From an uncultured Alistipes sp. (GTDB lineage: Bacteria; Bacteroidota; Bacteroidia; Bacteroidales; Rikenellaceae): a DNA stretch of 6,739 nt. A program made the position numbers and the translations under genes. The DNA lies in assembly GCA_900770585.1 (NCBI GenBank), contig CAAGKW010000046.1, forward strand, positions 1 to 6,739. Direction: 5' to 3'. The notes under the pieces were generated by a model that ran no database searches, had not been told where the DNA came from, and saw nothing but the letters and a program-made list of their open reading frames with translations. How positions within the stretch are numbered: the first letter of the stretch is position 1; the number at the start of each line of letters is the position of its first letter. Shown here one piece after another: positions 1-5,543 of the stretch.

Positions 1-362
1 ACGCCGCGGATCTTGCTCTTCTTGATTTTGAAACCCTCGGTTTCGCCCATAGGATAGAGTACCGCGCCAATAGTTGCGCACAAAACCTTCAATCCGGCAC
101 GTACATTCGGAGCACCGCAGACGATATTCAGCGGCTCGTCCGCACCCACGTCAACGGTAGTTACGTGCAAATGGTCAGAATCGGGATGATCGACACAAGT
201 CAGCACCTGGCCGACAACAACGCCCGCCAAGCCGCCACGAATAGTCTCGATCTTCTCGAACTCCTCGACTTCAAGACCTATATCTGTCAGAATTTCAGCG
301 ATCTTCTCGGCCGAGAGATCGGTTTTCAGATAACTTTTAAGCCAATTATAAGAGATATTCAT
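1..362 (-). CDS. pheT: Phenylalanyl-tRNA synthetase beta subunit, N-terminal part (runs off left edge)
   Basis: This is the first 120 codons of a minus-strand gene starting at ATG 362-360; the rest lies beyond the window. PheT pairs with PheS in the cytoplasmic alpha2beta2 enzyme that charges tRNA-Phe with phenylalanine. The visible protein opens MNISYNWLKSYL, typical of bacterial PheT. It continues into the OB-fold tRNA-binding domain (about residues 42-120), with GVVVGQVLTCVDHPDSDHLH at 47-66 (family form: vGkVl...HPnADkL), then IVCGAPNVRAG at 80-90 and KKSKIRG at 114-120. These motifs in this order are diagnostic of PheT rather than of free EMAP-type tRNA-binding proteins, which lack the N-terminal lead. 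The full protein is usually about 800 residues, so roughly 15% is seen. The start has no Shine-Dalgarno sequence but is preceded by a TAnnTTTG-type promoter box. It lies 117 bp downstream of the transporter gene on the same strand. Very sure of the family; nothing is odd in the visible part. Confidence 0.95.
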   Translation of the reverse strand, partial: MNISYNWLKSYLKTDLSAEKIAEILTDIGLEVEEFEKIETIRGGLAGVVVGQVLTCVDHPDSDHLHVTTVDVGADEPLNIVCGAPNVRAGLKVLCATIGAVLYPMGETEGFKIKKSKIRG

Positions 363-408
363 CGTATATGTGTTTATTTATTTTGTACGAATTGTGATTA
401 AAAACGTA

Positions 409-416
409 CAAAGTTA
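409..416 (-). promoter_or_regulatory. Candidate -7 promoter box for pheT
   Basis: Read on the minus strand the bases are TAACTTTG, an exact match to the Bacteroidota -7 consensus TAnnTTTG. It lies 46 bases upstream of the pheT ATG. Transcription would start near 402-403, giving a leader of about 40 bases. I do not see a clear TTTG about 20 bases further upstream, so the -33 half is weak. Its position suggests pheT can be transcribed independently of the lysA-transporter pair. Confidence 0.45.
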
Positions 417-428
417 CAAAAATAAATC

Positions 429-447
429 GAAAAAGTCTATCTTTTTC
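429..447 (-). terminator. AT-rich stem-loop, possible terminator after the transporter gene
   Basis: GAAAAAG (429-435) and CTTTTTC (441-447) form a perfect 7-bp inverted repeat with a 5-base loop. On the minus strand it comes 32 bases after the transporter stop codon and is followed by a T-rich run (GATTTATTTTT). That is the layout of a weak intrinsic terminator. The stem has only two G-C pairs, so it is thermodynamically poor. It also lies just upstream of the pheT -7 box and could act there instead. The rest of the 363-479 gap shows nothing else. Confidence 0.35.
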
Positions 448-479
448 TACGATAAATAACCCCTCGAAAAGGCAATTTT

Positions 480-1379
480 CTACTTCGAACCGAAATAGAG
501 GAAGATCATACCGATAAGAATCAGCAGCAGACCCACCGCCTTATTCTTCACATTGCGCTCACGGAAGATCAACGCACCGCCCAAGAACGACACTACAACC
601 GAACCACGACGCACCATCGAGATGATCGAAATCATCGCGTCCTCCTGCGCCAACGAGTAGAAATACAAGAAATCGGCAATCGTCAAGAAAAATGTCACGA
701 GCAATATCACCCACGTCCAACGGAATGGGGTAGTGCTCTTGCGCGTCGGGTACCAAAGTGCAATAATCACCGCACCCATTATGATCGCCAGATAGAAATT
801 ACACCACGCCTGAACGAACATAGGCGCGAGTTTCATCATAATATATTTGTCATACAGACCGCTTGCGATAGCCGCCAAAGCCGCAATCAACAAGCAGAGT
901 ATCCATTTATTGTGCTTGAAATCAATGCCCTCCTTCTTGCTCGAAAAACTCAGCAAAAAGATCGCGCCAACAGCCAAGATCACACCGATCCACTGATATA
1001 CATTCAATCGCTCGCCAAAGATCAGCATAGCACCAATCAGCACACCGACGGGGCGCGTAGCATTGATCGGACCAACGATCGTAATGGGCAGATTCTTCAT
1101 TGCCACATATCCGAATGTCCACGAAGTGAGCACAATACAAGCCTTGATGAAGACATATTTGTGAGCCTCCCAGCCCATCGACGGCACCTCGAACAGCGTT
1201 CCCTCGCCAATGCCCCAGCCGAAAACCGACGAAAGGATCAACGGCAAAAAGACCAATGCCGAGAACAACGTATTGAAGAACAAGACAGGCAATACCGCAT
1301 TATTCAGCAATGCTCGTTTCTTGCAAATATCGTAACAGCCGTGTAGCGCCGCAGACGCAAAGGCGAAGATCAACCACAT
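480..1379 (-). CDS. EamA/DMT-superfamily transporter, ten predicted helices
   Basis: A 299-residue inner-membrane protein of the drug/metabolite transporter superfamily. Ten hydrophobic segments are visible at roughly residues 2-16, 29-52, 74-92, 98-120, 127-145, 158-175, 187-209, 220-242, 249-271 and 278-297. They are arranged as two EamA repeats of five helices each. Each repeat ends in the same way: GAMLIFGERLNVYQWIGVIL (116-135) and GGALIFRERNVKNKAVGLLL (267-286), which reflects the internal duplication. A Pro/Gly-rich stretch before the fourth helix ends (VGPINATRPVGVLIG, 102-116) is typical of these carriers. I used ATG 1379-1377; an in-frame TTG at 1406 would add nine residues (MNSNKLLIV) and leave only 6 bp after lysA. 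Neither start has a Shine-Dalgarno sequence. No promoter is visible between lysA and this gene, so co-transcription with lysA is likely. Export or uptake of an amino acid is an inference from that neighbour; family members also move sugars and nucleotides. Confidence 0.88.
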   Translation of the reverse strand: MWLIFAFASAALHGCYDICKKRALLNNAVLPVLFFNTLFSALVFLPLILSSVFGWGIGEGTLFEVPSMGWEAHKYVFIKACIVLTSWTFGYVAMKNLPITIVGPINATRPVGVLIGAMLIFGERLNVYQWIGVILAVGAIFLLSFSSKKEGIDFKHNKWILCLLIAALAAIASGLYDKYIMMKLAPMFVQAWCNFYLAIIMGAVIIALWYPTRKSTTPFRWTWVILLVTFFLTIADFLYFYSLAQEDAMISIISMVRRGSVVVSFLGGALIFRERNVKNKAVGLLLILIGMIFLYFGSK

Positions 1380-1412
1380 AACAATCAGTAGTTTATTCGA
1401 GTTCAATTAATA

Positions 1413-2570
1413 TTAAAGTTCATCGCTATATACCGCATCGGGCAATGCGTGCAGATTGTAGCACGAAGCCATTGAGCGACCGTATGCGCCCGCCGACTGG
1501 ATAGCCACCAGATCACCTCGTTTCAACTCGGGCAATTCGACATCACGTGCAAAAATATCCGACGATTCGCACACCGTACCTGCAACCATACAACTCATCA
1601 TCGTGGCATCGGGCGAGGTGAGATTCACAATGCGATGGTGCGCACCATAGAGCGCCGGACGCATCAACTCGGTCATCGATGCGTCGATAATCGCCACTTC
1701 GCGTTCCGTTGGAGTCGTTTTGCGATAGAGCACACGCGAAATCAACTCGCCGCACTGACCAATAATCGAACGACCAAGCTCGAAATGCACCTGCTTATCG
1801 CCAACATCGAGCGTACGAGCAAATGTTGCAAAATAACCCTCAAAATCGGGTATGGGAGCGCGATCGGGATCCACATAATCAATACCCAAACCGCCACCTA
1901 CGTTGATATGTTCCAATGCAAAGCCACGATTCTCAAACCAGCGCGTCAGTTCATTCACTCGACGGCACAGATTCTCAAACACACTCATATCCAAAATCTG
2001 CGATCCCACGTGAAAATGCAGACCCACAATGCGGATATTACGTAACTGCTCAACCTCATCGGCTACCTGCTCGATCTCGCGATACGAAATACCGAACTTA
2101 CTATCGCCGTGCCCCGTCGAGATGTGCTTATGAGTATGCGGATCGACATCGGGATTGATTCGCAGAGCCACATCGACCGTACGACCCATCTCGGCCGCAA
2201 TCTGATCAATCACCTGCAACTCTTGACGCGATTCGCAGTTGAACGACAAGATGTTTTGCTCGATCGAATAGCGAATTTCGTCATCATTCTTTCCGACACC
2301 TGCATAGACAACCTTACGAGGATCGAAACCCGATTCGACCGCCTTGCGCACCTCATTGCCACTCACGCAATCGACACCCAAACCGTAGCTACGAATCACC
2401 GCCAGCAGACGGTCGTCGAAATTAGCCTTCAAGGCATAGTGGATATGATAGCCATAGCGAGCCGACTGTTCAACAGCACATTGTAACGTGCGATGCAACA
2501 ATTCGACATCGTAGAGATAGAACGGCGTGCGATACGACGCAAGTTTCGAGATATTCTGGATACTGAGCAT
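1413..2570 (-). CDS. lysA: Diaminopimelate decarboxylase
   Basis: A 385-residue cytoplasmic PLP enzyme of the fold-III (alanine racemase-like) decarboxylases. It converts meso-2,6-diaminopimelate to L-lysine and CO2, the last step of lysine synthesis. The PLP-binding lysine is K48 in HYALKAN (44-50). Other signatures in order are SGNEVRKA (70-77), the phosphate-binding HFHVGSQ (185-191), the glycine loop NVGGGLG (223-229), ELGRSI (264-269), the substrate-site CESSD (334-338) and SAGAYG...YN (359-372). ELGR replaces the commoner EPGR, which from memory is usual in Bacteroidota LysA; the C-terminal LPDAVYSDEL also fits that branch. The open frame continues upstream to 2639, but I chose ATG 2570-2568. 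The family starts there (MLSIQNISKLASYRTPFYLY), and the 23 extra codons would lie across the promoter and its inverted repeat. The stop is followed after 6-33 bp by the transporter gene. Carboxynorspermidine decarboxylase is a relative but fits these motifs less well. Confidence 0.95.
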   Translation of the reverse strand: MLSIQNISKLASYRTPFYLYDVELLHRTLQCAVEQSARYGYHIHYALKANFDDRLLAVIRSYGLGVDCVSGNEVRKAVESGFDPRKVVYAGVGKNDDEIRYSIEQNILSFNCESRQELQVIDQIAAEMGRTVDVALRINPDVDPHTHKHISTGHGDSKFGISYREIEQVADEVEQLRNIRIVGLHFHVGSQILDMSVFENLCRRVNELTRWFENRGFALEHINVGGGLGIDYVDPDRAPIPDFEGYFATFARTLDVGDKQVHFELGRSIIGQCGELISRVLYRKTTPTEREVAIIDASMTELMRPALYGAHHRIVNLTSPDATMMSCMVAGTVCESSDIFARDVELPELKRGDLVAIQSAGAYGRSMASCYNLHALPDAVYSDEL

Positions 2571-2585
2571 AATGCTATAAACGTA

Positions 2586-2642
2586 GTTTTGGCGGCAAAA
2601 GTAGAGCAAATAAACGATACTCGCAACTTTTGTCGCCAAAAC
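2586..2642. repeat. Inverted repeat with 17-bp arms around the lysA promoter
   Basis: The left arm GTTTTGGCGGCAAAAGT (2586-2602) and right arm ACTTTTGTCGCCAAAAC (2626-2642) are reverse complements with a single mismatch (2595 against 2633). They are separated by 23 bases. Seen from the minus strand, the right arm begins upstream of the -33 TTG and the left arm covers the -7 box and the likely transcription start. It could be an operator for a dimeric or tetrameric regulator of lysA. It could also be a hairpin in read-through transcripts from the upstream gene; no T-run follows it, so it is not a classical terminator. Confidence 0.7.
2596..2626 (-). promoter_or_regulatory. Predicted lysA promoter (TTG -33, TACTTTTG -7)
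   Basis: On the minus strand TACTTTTG (2603-2596) matches the Bacteroidota -7 consensus TAnnTTTG exactly. A TTG at 2626-2624 lies 20 bases upstream, at the expected -33 position. Transcription should start near 2590, leaving a leader of only about 20 bases before the ATG at 2570. That is too short for a lysine riboswitch. Both elements overlap the arms of the inverted repeat at 2586-2642. Confidence 0.65.
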
Positions 2643-2657
2643 ATTCTTTTCAGCTTG

Positions 2658-2675
2658 TCGGTAGTTTACTACCGA
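2658..2675 (-). other. Perfect stem-loop spanning the stop codon of the MG2/plug gene
   Basis: TCGGTAG (2658-2664) and CTACCGA (2669-2675) pair perfectly around a 4-base loop (TTTA). On the minus strand the TAG stop codon is inside the 5' arm. There is no U-run after the stem, so it is not a standard intrinsic terminator. It may protect the 3' end of the message or act together with the larger inverted repeat 16 bases further on. The pairing is plain in the sequence; the function is inferred. Confidence 0.4.
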
Positions 2676-5338
2676 GCCGTATCCGCGCGCTCCACAACCG
2701 CTTGTACCGAGCAGGGGCGACCGTCGCTGGTGATACCTTCGATCACAACATCGTAGTCGGTCACGCGATCGGCCGTGTAGAATTCGATCGTGGCGCGTCC
2801 CTCATCATCAAACTGCACCGCAGGCACCCACGCCACCGTTGTACGCAGGTCGGGCTGATTGGGCACATCATATTTGGGTTGATAGAACTCCACCGCCTGT
2901 TTATAGCCAAGAGGCGTGATCGAATTGATCGATGCATTTCTGCGATATTTACGCAAATGATCGGGTTTGAGCTTATAGAAAATAACCGACTGAGGAACTG
3001 CATCGGGACCATAATGACCCGCTCGCGCCGAAGATACAAACGACACCGAAACCACATCTTCGCTCGGGATCTCCCAAAGTTCTTCGATCGGAGTCTCCAA
3101 ATCATCAACATAGATCAGCGGCACAACATATTTGCTGGTCGAAATCTCCACACTATCACTTTCGAGAATCTCGGTCATTGTGATCGCACCTCTTCTTTCG
3201 CGCGTCGCAAACGTTCCGTCGGGCATAGCAAACACACCGTGCAGTTTAGTCGCCAAATCCCAAGCCGTTGCGTGAGTTTTTGCAAATTTGGCAACGGGCA
3301 ACTCATAGGTCGGAATCACACCCTTGAACACCGACGATTCGAGAGGTTTGGCCGTTACCACAATCTCCTCGATATCAATCACTCGCATACCGCCCTCCTG
3401 ATAGTACTTCTCCTTGTTTGTATTGAGATATTCATCAGGAATATATTGTTCGATCTTGCCATCTTTCAGTCGAGTAAAGATTTGCGACTTGGGGAACGGC
3501 ATACGATCGGGCGCAAATTTCACTCCTAACACATTATCTTGTCCCTTGTGATTGAGTGCACTGACTGTATAGACGGTTGAATCGGGGTAGTCCAGACCGT
3601 CGATACGGAACTTGCCATTGCGTTCGTCGCCAAGTTCGAACTGCTCGAACATTTTGGTGTAGCTGTTATGGAGCACAATCTGCGCACCCTTAGGTTCACG
3701 ATTGAACGCATTGGTGATTCGGCCCTCAATCGACTGCGTCTGCTCAAAAGCCACCGTCGGCAACGCCAGCGAATCGCGCACCACATCGCCAATATCGAAA
3801 CGGCGCCAACCCTGCGTCATCATCAGCAGGTCGGTATGCTCGCGCGCCTGACCAAAATACTCGGCGGGCGACTCGACAAAACCACCCAAATCCGATGTCA
3901 ACAAAAGGCTCGTTACGACATTCTCATTGGCACTTTCGCGACGCACCATACGTTGATCGGTTACAGCCACCGCATAGTCGCCATTAATCGCACTGCCTGA
4001 GTTGTTTACAATCTTTATATCAAGCGATACTTTCTGACGTTTGCGGGTAACAGGAGCAGCTGTTTTGCTCTCCACCAAGAACTGCTCGGCAGGGTGACGG
4101 AACAGCAGTCGTTCGCTATAAATTTTGCCCGTTATACGATCATAAATCGCCACCTGAGAGATACCTTCCAACAACACATTTTCAGGGATCAAAAATCCAT
4201 TAGCCACATCGCTAACCATATAGACCAGCGCACCACGCGAATGGACCAGCGCTCCCAGATTCGAGCGATCGAAATCGGCCGCCGAAAGCAGATCGCACGC
4301 CCAATTCTCGCCCTCGCGCTCAACTCGCAAAGCACAACCTTCGCTTTTCGCTGTCGGCATCGCATAACGCAGTTTGCGACCTTCGAATTCCACCTCTGCA
4401 TAATATTTCGTACCCGCCTTAGGTGTAAATTCAAACACTCCCATACCGCGATGTCGCGCCACAAAAGGACAAACCTCAGCACCCGAAGCGTCACGCACCA
4501 CACCCACGACATCACGACCATAGCCATCAGCGCCAATCGCCTTAAATGCAACACGTTGCGCCGCACCAGCGATCAAATCGCCACCCTCGGGCATAAAATC
4601 GACATAGATCGCATTATCGACATCGGGCAACAGAATCGTCGTATTAAAATTGCGATTGGGCACTTCGAGTGTCATATCAATCTCACCCACAACGCCTTCG
4701 ATCGGAGTGTATTCGACACGCACCTGTCCATACGAATCGGTGCGCAGGGCAAACGTACGATCCTTCTTGCCCTCGCGTCTTTCGGCACACTGCACGCGAC
4801 AACCCTTATATGGCCCGTCAAACCCATAAAAGCGCACCAAAGCCGTTGCCGTACTATCTTCGCCAAGCACATAGCTCACCTCGTGCATTACCACATCATC
4901 AATTGAATTACCTATATCGATACGACGACGGAAGAAGAAATCCTCCGACCAATTTGTCTGCCAACGGGTGTAGGCAACCAACGCATAACTACCTGCCTTG
5001 ATATCCGAAGGCAGATCGATAGCATTGTTGAATCCCGTAGAATCGCGCTTGATTTTAATTCGCTGAACGAGGTTATCGCCCGCATCAACCAAATCGACAT
5101 AGAGATAGTTGGTCGGCGTCTGGCCCGTATGCGACACTGCATCAACAACCCAACCTCGCAACCAAATGCGCTCACCGGCAGAGTAGTAGGGTTTATCGGT
5201 CATCAAATAGACCTTCTCTTGAATACTATTGGCATACATTCGTGCGAAACCGTCTAGCAGACGATCCTGAGGCAACTGTTGTGCTGCCACCGTCGCAACT
5301 GCAATTATCGAAGTTAATAACAAGATTAAACGTTTCAT
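2669..5338 (-). CDS. Exported MG2-domain protein with barrel-less TonB plug domain
   Basis: An 889-residue protein of a Bacteroidota family whose function I cannot name. A signal peptide (MKRLILLLTSIIAVATVAAQ, cleavage likely near residue 19-20, no lipobox cysteine) sends it to the periplasm or beyond. Residues about 40-140 look like an alpha-2-macroglobulin MG2 domain (KVYLMTDKPYYSAGERIWLR, 42-61). Further beta domains follow, with FMPEGGDL at 248-255 and MTQGWRRFDI at 507-516, both recurrent in this family. About 536-600 resembles a carboxypeptidase-regulatory-like fold (IEGRITNAFNREPKGAQIVL). Residues about 650-790 resemble the plug of SusC-type receptors: DIEEIVVTAK (655-664), LIYVDD (741-746), and SEDVVSVSFV...AGHYGPDA leading to a K-rich end. 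No beta-barrel follows; the protein ends with an A2M-like strand (RATIEFYTAD, 848-857; VVIEGITSDG, 864-873). There is no CxEQ thioester motif. The start is ATG 5338-5336, right before the signal peptide and about 14 bases after the predicted transcription start. It is divergent from lepA. Confidence 0.85.
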   Translation of the reverse strand: MKRLILLLTSIIAVATVAAQQLPQDRLLDGFARMYANSIQEKVYLMTDKPYYSAGERIWLRGWVVDAVSHTGQTPTNYLYVDLVDAGDNLVQRIKIKRDSTGFNNAIDLPSDIKAGSYALVAYTRWQTNWSEDFFFRRRIDIGNSIDDVVMHEVSYVLGEDSTATALVRFYGFDGPYKGCRVQCAERREGKKDRTFALRTDSYGQVRVEYTPIEGVVGEIDMTLEVPNRNFNTTILLPDVDNAIYVDFMPEGGDLIAGAAQRVAFKAIGADGYGRDVVGVVRDASGAEVCPFVARHRGMGVFEFTPKAGTKYYAEVEFEGRKLRYAMPTAKSEGCALRVEREGENWACDLLSAADFDRSNLGALVHSRGALVYMVSDVANGFLIPENVLLEGISQVAIYDRITGKIYSERLLFRHPAEQFLVESKTAAPVTRKRQKVSLDIKIVNNSGSAINGDYAVAVTDQRMVRRESANENVVTSLLLTSDLGGFVESPAEYFGQAREHTDLLMMTQGWRRFDIGDVVRDSLALPTVAFEQTQSIEGRITNAFNREPKGAQIVLHNSYTKMFEQFELGDERNGKFRIDGLDYPDSTVYTVSALNHKGQDNVLGVKFAPDRMPFPKSQIFTRLKDGKIEQYIPDEYLNTNKEKYYQEGGMRVIDIEEIVVTAKPLESSVFKGVIPTYELPVAKFAKTHATAWDLATKLHGVFAMPDGTFATRERRGAITMTEILESDSVEISTSKYVVPLIYVDDLETPIEELWEIPSEDVVSVSFVSSARAGHYGPDAVPQSVIFYKLKPDHLRKYRRNASINSITPLGYKQAVEFYQPKYDVPNQPDLRTTVAWVPAVQFDDEGRATIEFYTADRVTDYDVVIEGITSDGRPCSVQAVVERADTAR

Positions 5339-5358
5339 TGTCTATCGATTTAGTTACA

Positions 5359-5391
5359 CAAAGATAAAATTTTTTTTAATAATTACTGCAA
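5359..5391 (-). promoter_or_regulatory. Predicted promoter of the MG2/plug gene
   Basis: On the minus strand TATCTTTG (5366-5359) is an exact TAnnTTTG -7 box. A TTG at 5391-5389 sits 22 bases upstream, slightly long for the -33 spacing. The spacer holds a run of eight A residues (complement of 5370-5377). The start codon at 5338 follows after 20 bases, so the leader is only about 14 bases. No Shine-Dalgarno sequence is present. Confidence 0.6.
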
Positions 5392-5509
5392 TAAATCGCG
5401 GTCAAACAACCAAAAACAACCGCCAAACGCCCATTTCGCAATGCCAACGATCAAATAGAGCTGTAAGACAATATATTTGGCACTTATATAATATATAAAA
5501 AAATTTGTG

Positions 5510-5517
5510 TATATTTG
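5510..5517 (+). promoter_or_regulatory. Candidate -7 promoter box for lepA
   Basis: TATATTTG matches TAnnTTTG exactly and lies 26 bases before the lepA ATG, giving a predicted leader of about 20 bases. The -33 region has only a weak TTAT near 5484-5487. An identical TATATTTG lies 38 bp upstream at 5472-5479 and could be a second, more distant start. The remainder of the 5339-5543 gap (about 5392-5470) is A/C-rich on the plus strand and holds no gene or structure that I can see. Confidence 0.5.
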
Positions 5518-5525
5518 CGCGCAAA
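5514..5525. repeat. 12-bp perfect palindrome at the lepA promoter
   Basis: TTTGCGCGCAAA is a perfect palindrome that overlaps the last four bases of the -7 box and extends to the predicted transcription start of lepA. It stands out as the only GC-rich block within a very AT-rich stretch. A protein bound here would block initiation, so it is a candidate operator, but a chance palindrome of this length is possible. Confidence 0.45.
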
Positions 5526-5543
5526 ATTGAAATTAGTATTTAT

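Noticed and set aside
165..401. Plus-strand open frame of 78 codons opposite pheT
   Set aside because: It is antisense to the PheT N-terminus and runs into its promoter; no independent support.
912..1346. Plus-strand open frame of 144 codons opposite the transporter
   Set aside because: It is antisense to a convincing ten-helix membrane protein; the composition is typical of a reverse-strand shadow.
2571..2600. Lysine riboswitch upstream of lysA
   Set aside because: The predicted leader is about 20 bases, while a lysine riboswitch needs well over 150; none of its structure is visible.
2571..2639. 23-codon N-terminal extension of lysA
   Set aside because: The LysA family begins at the ATG at 2570; the extension would cover the -7 box, the -33 element and the inverted repeat.
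2586..2642. Invertible (phase-variable) promoter flanked by inverted repeats
   Set aside because: Only 23 bases lie between the arms, much shorter than known invertible promoters, and in the flipped state no properly spaced -33/-7 pair appears on the other strand.
2630..3529. Plus-strand open frame of 299 codons
   Set aside because: It lies antisense to the MG2/plug gene; the product is rich in Arg, His and Ile with no domain or promoter. It is a shadow of the real gene.
4094..4906. Plus-strand open frame of 270 codons
   Set aside because: It is also antisense to the MG2/plug gene, with a low-complexity His/Arg/Thr-rich product and no support.
5392..5470. Small gene or RNA in the A/C-rich part of the divergent gap
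   Set aside because: Only tiny open frames (for example ATG 5441 with five codons), no stem-loops of note and no promoter aimed at it.
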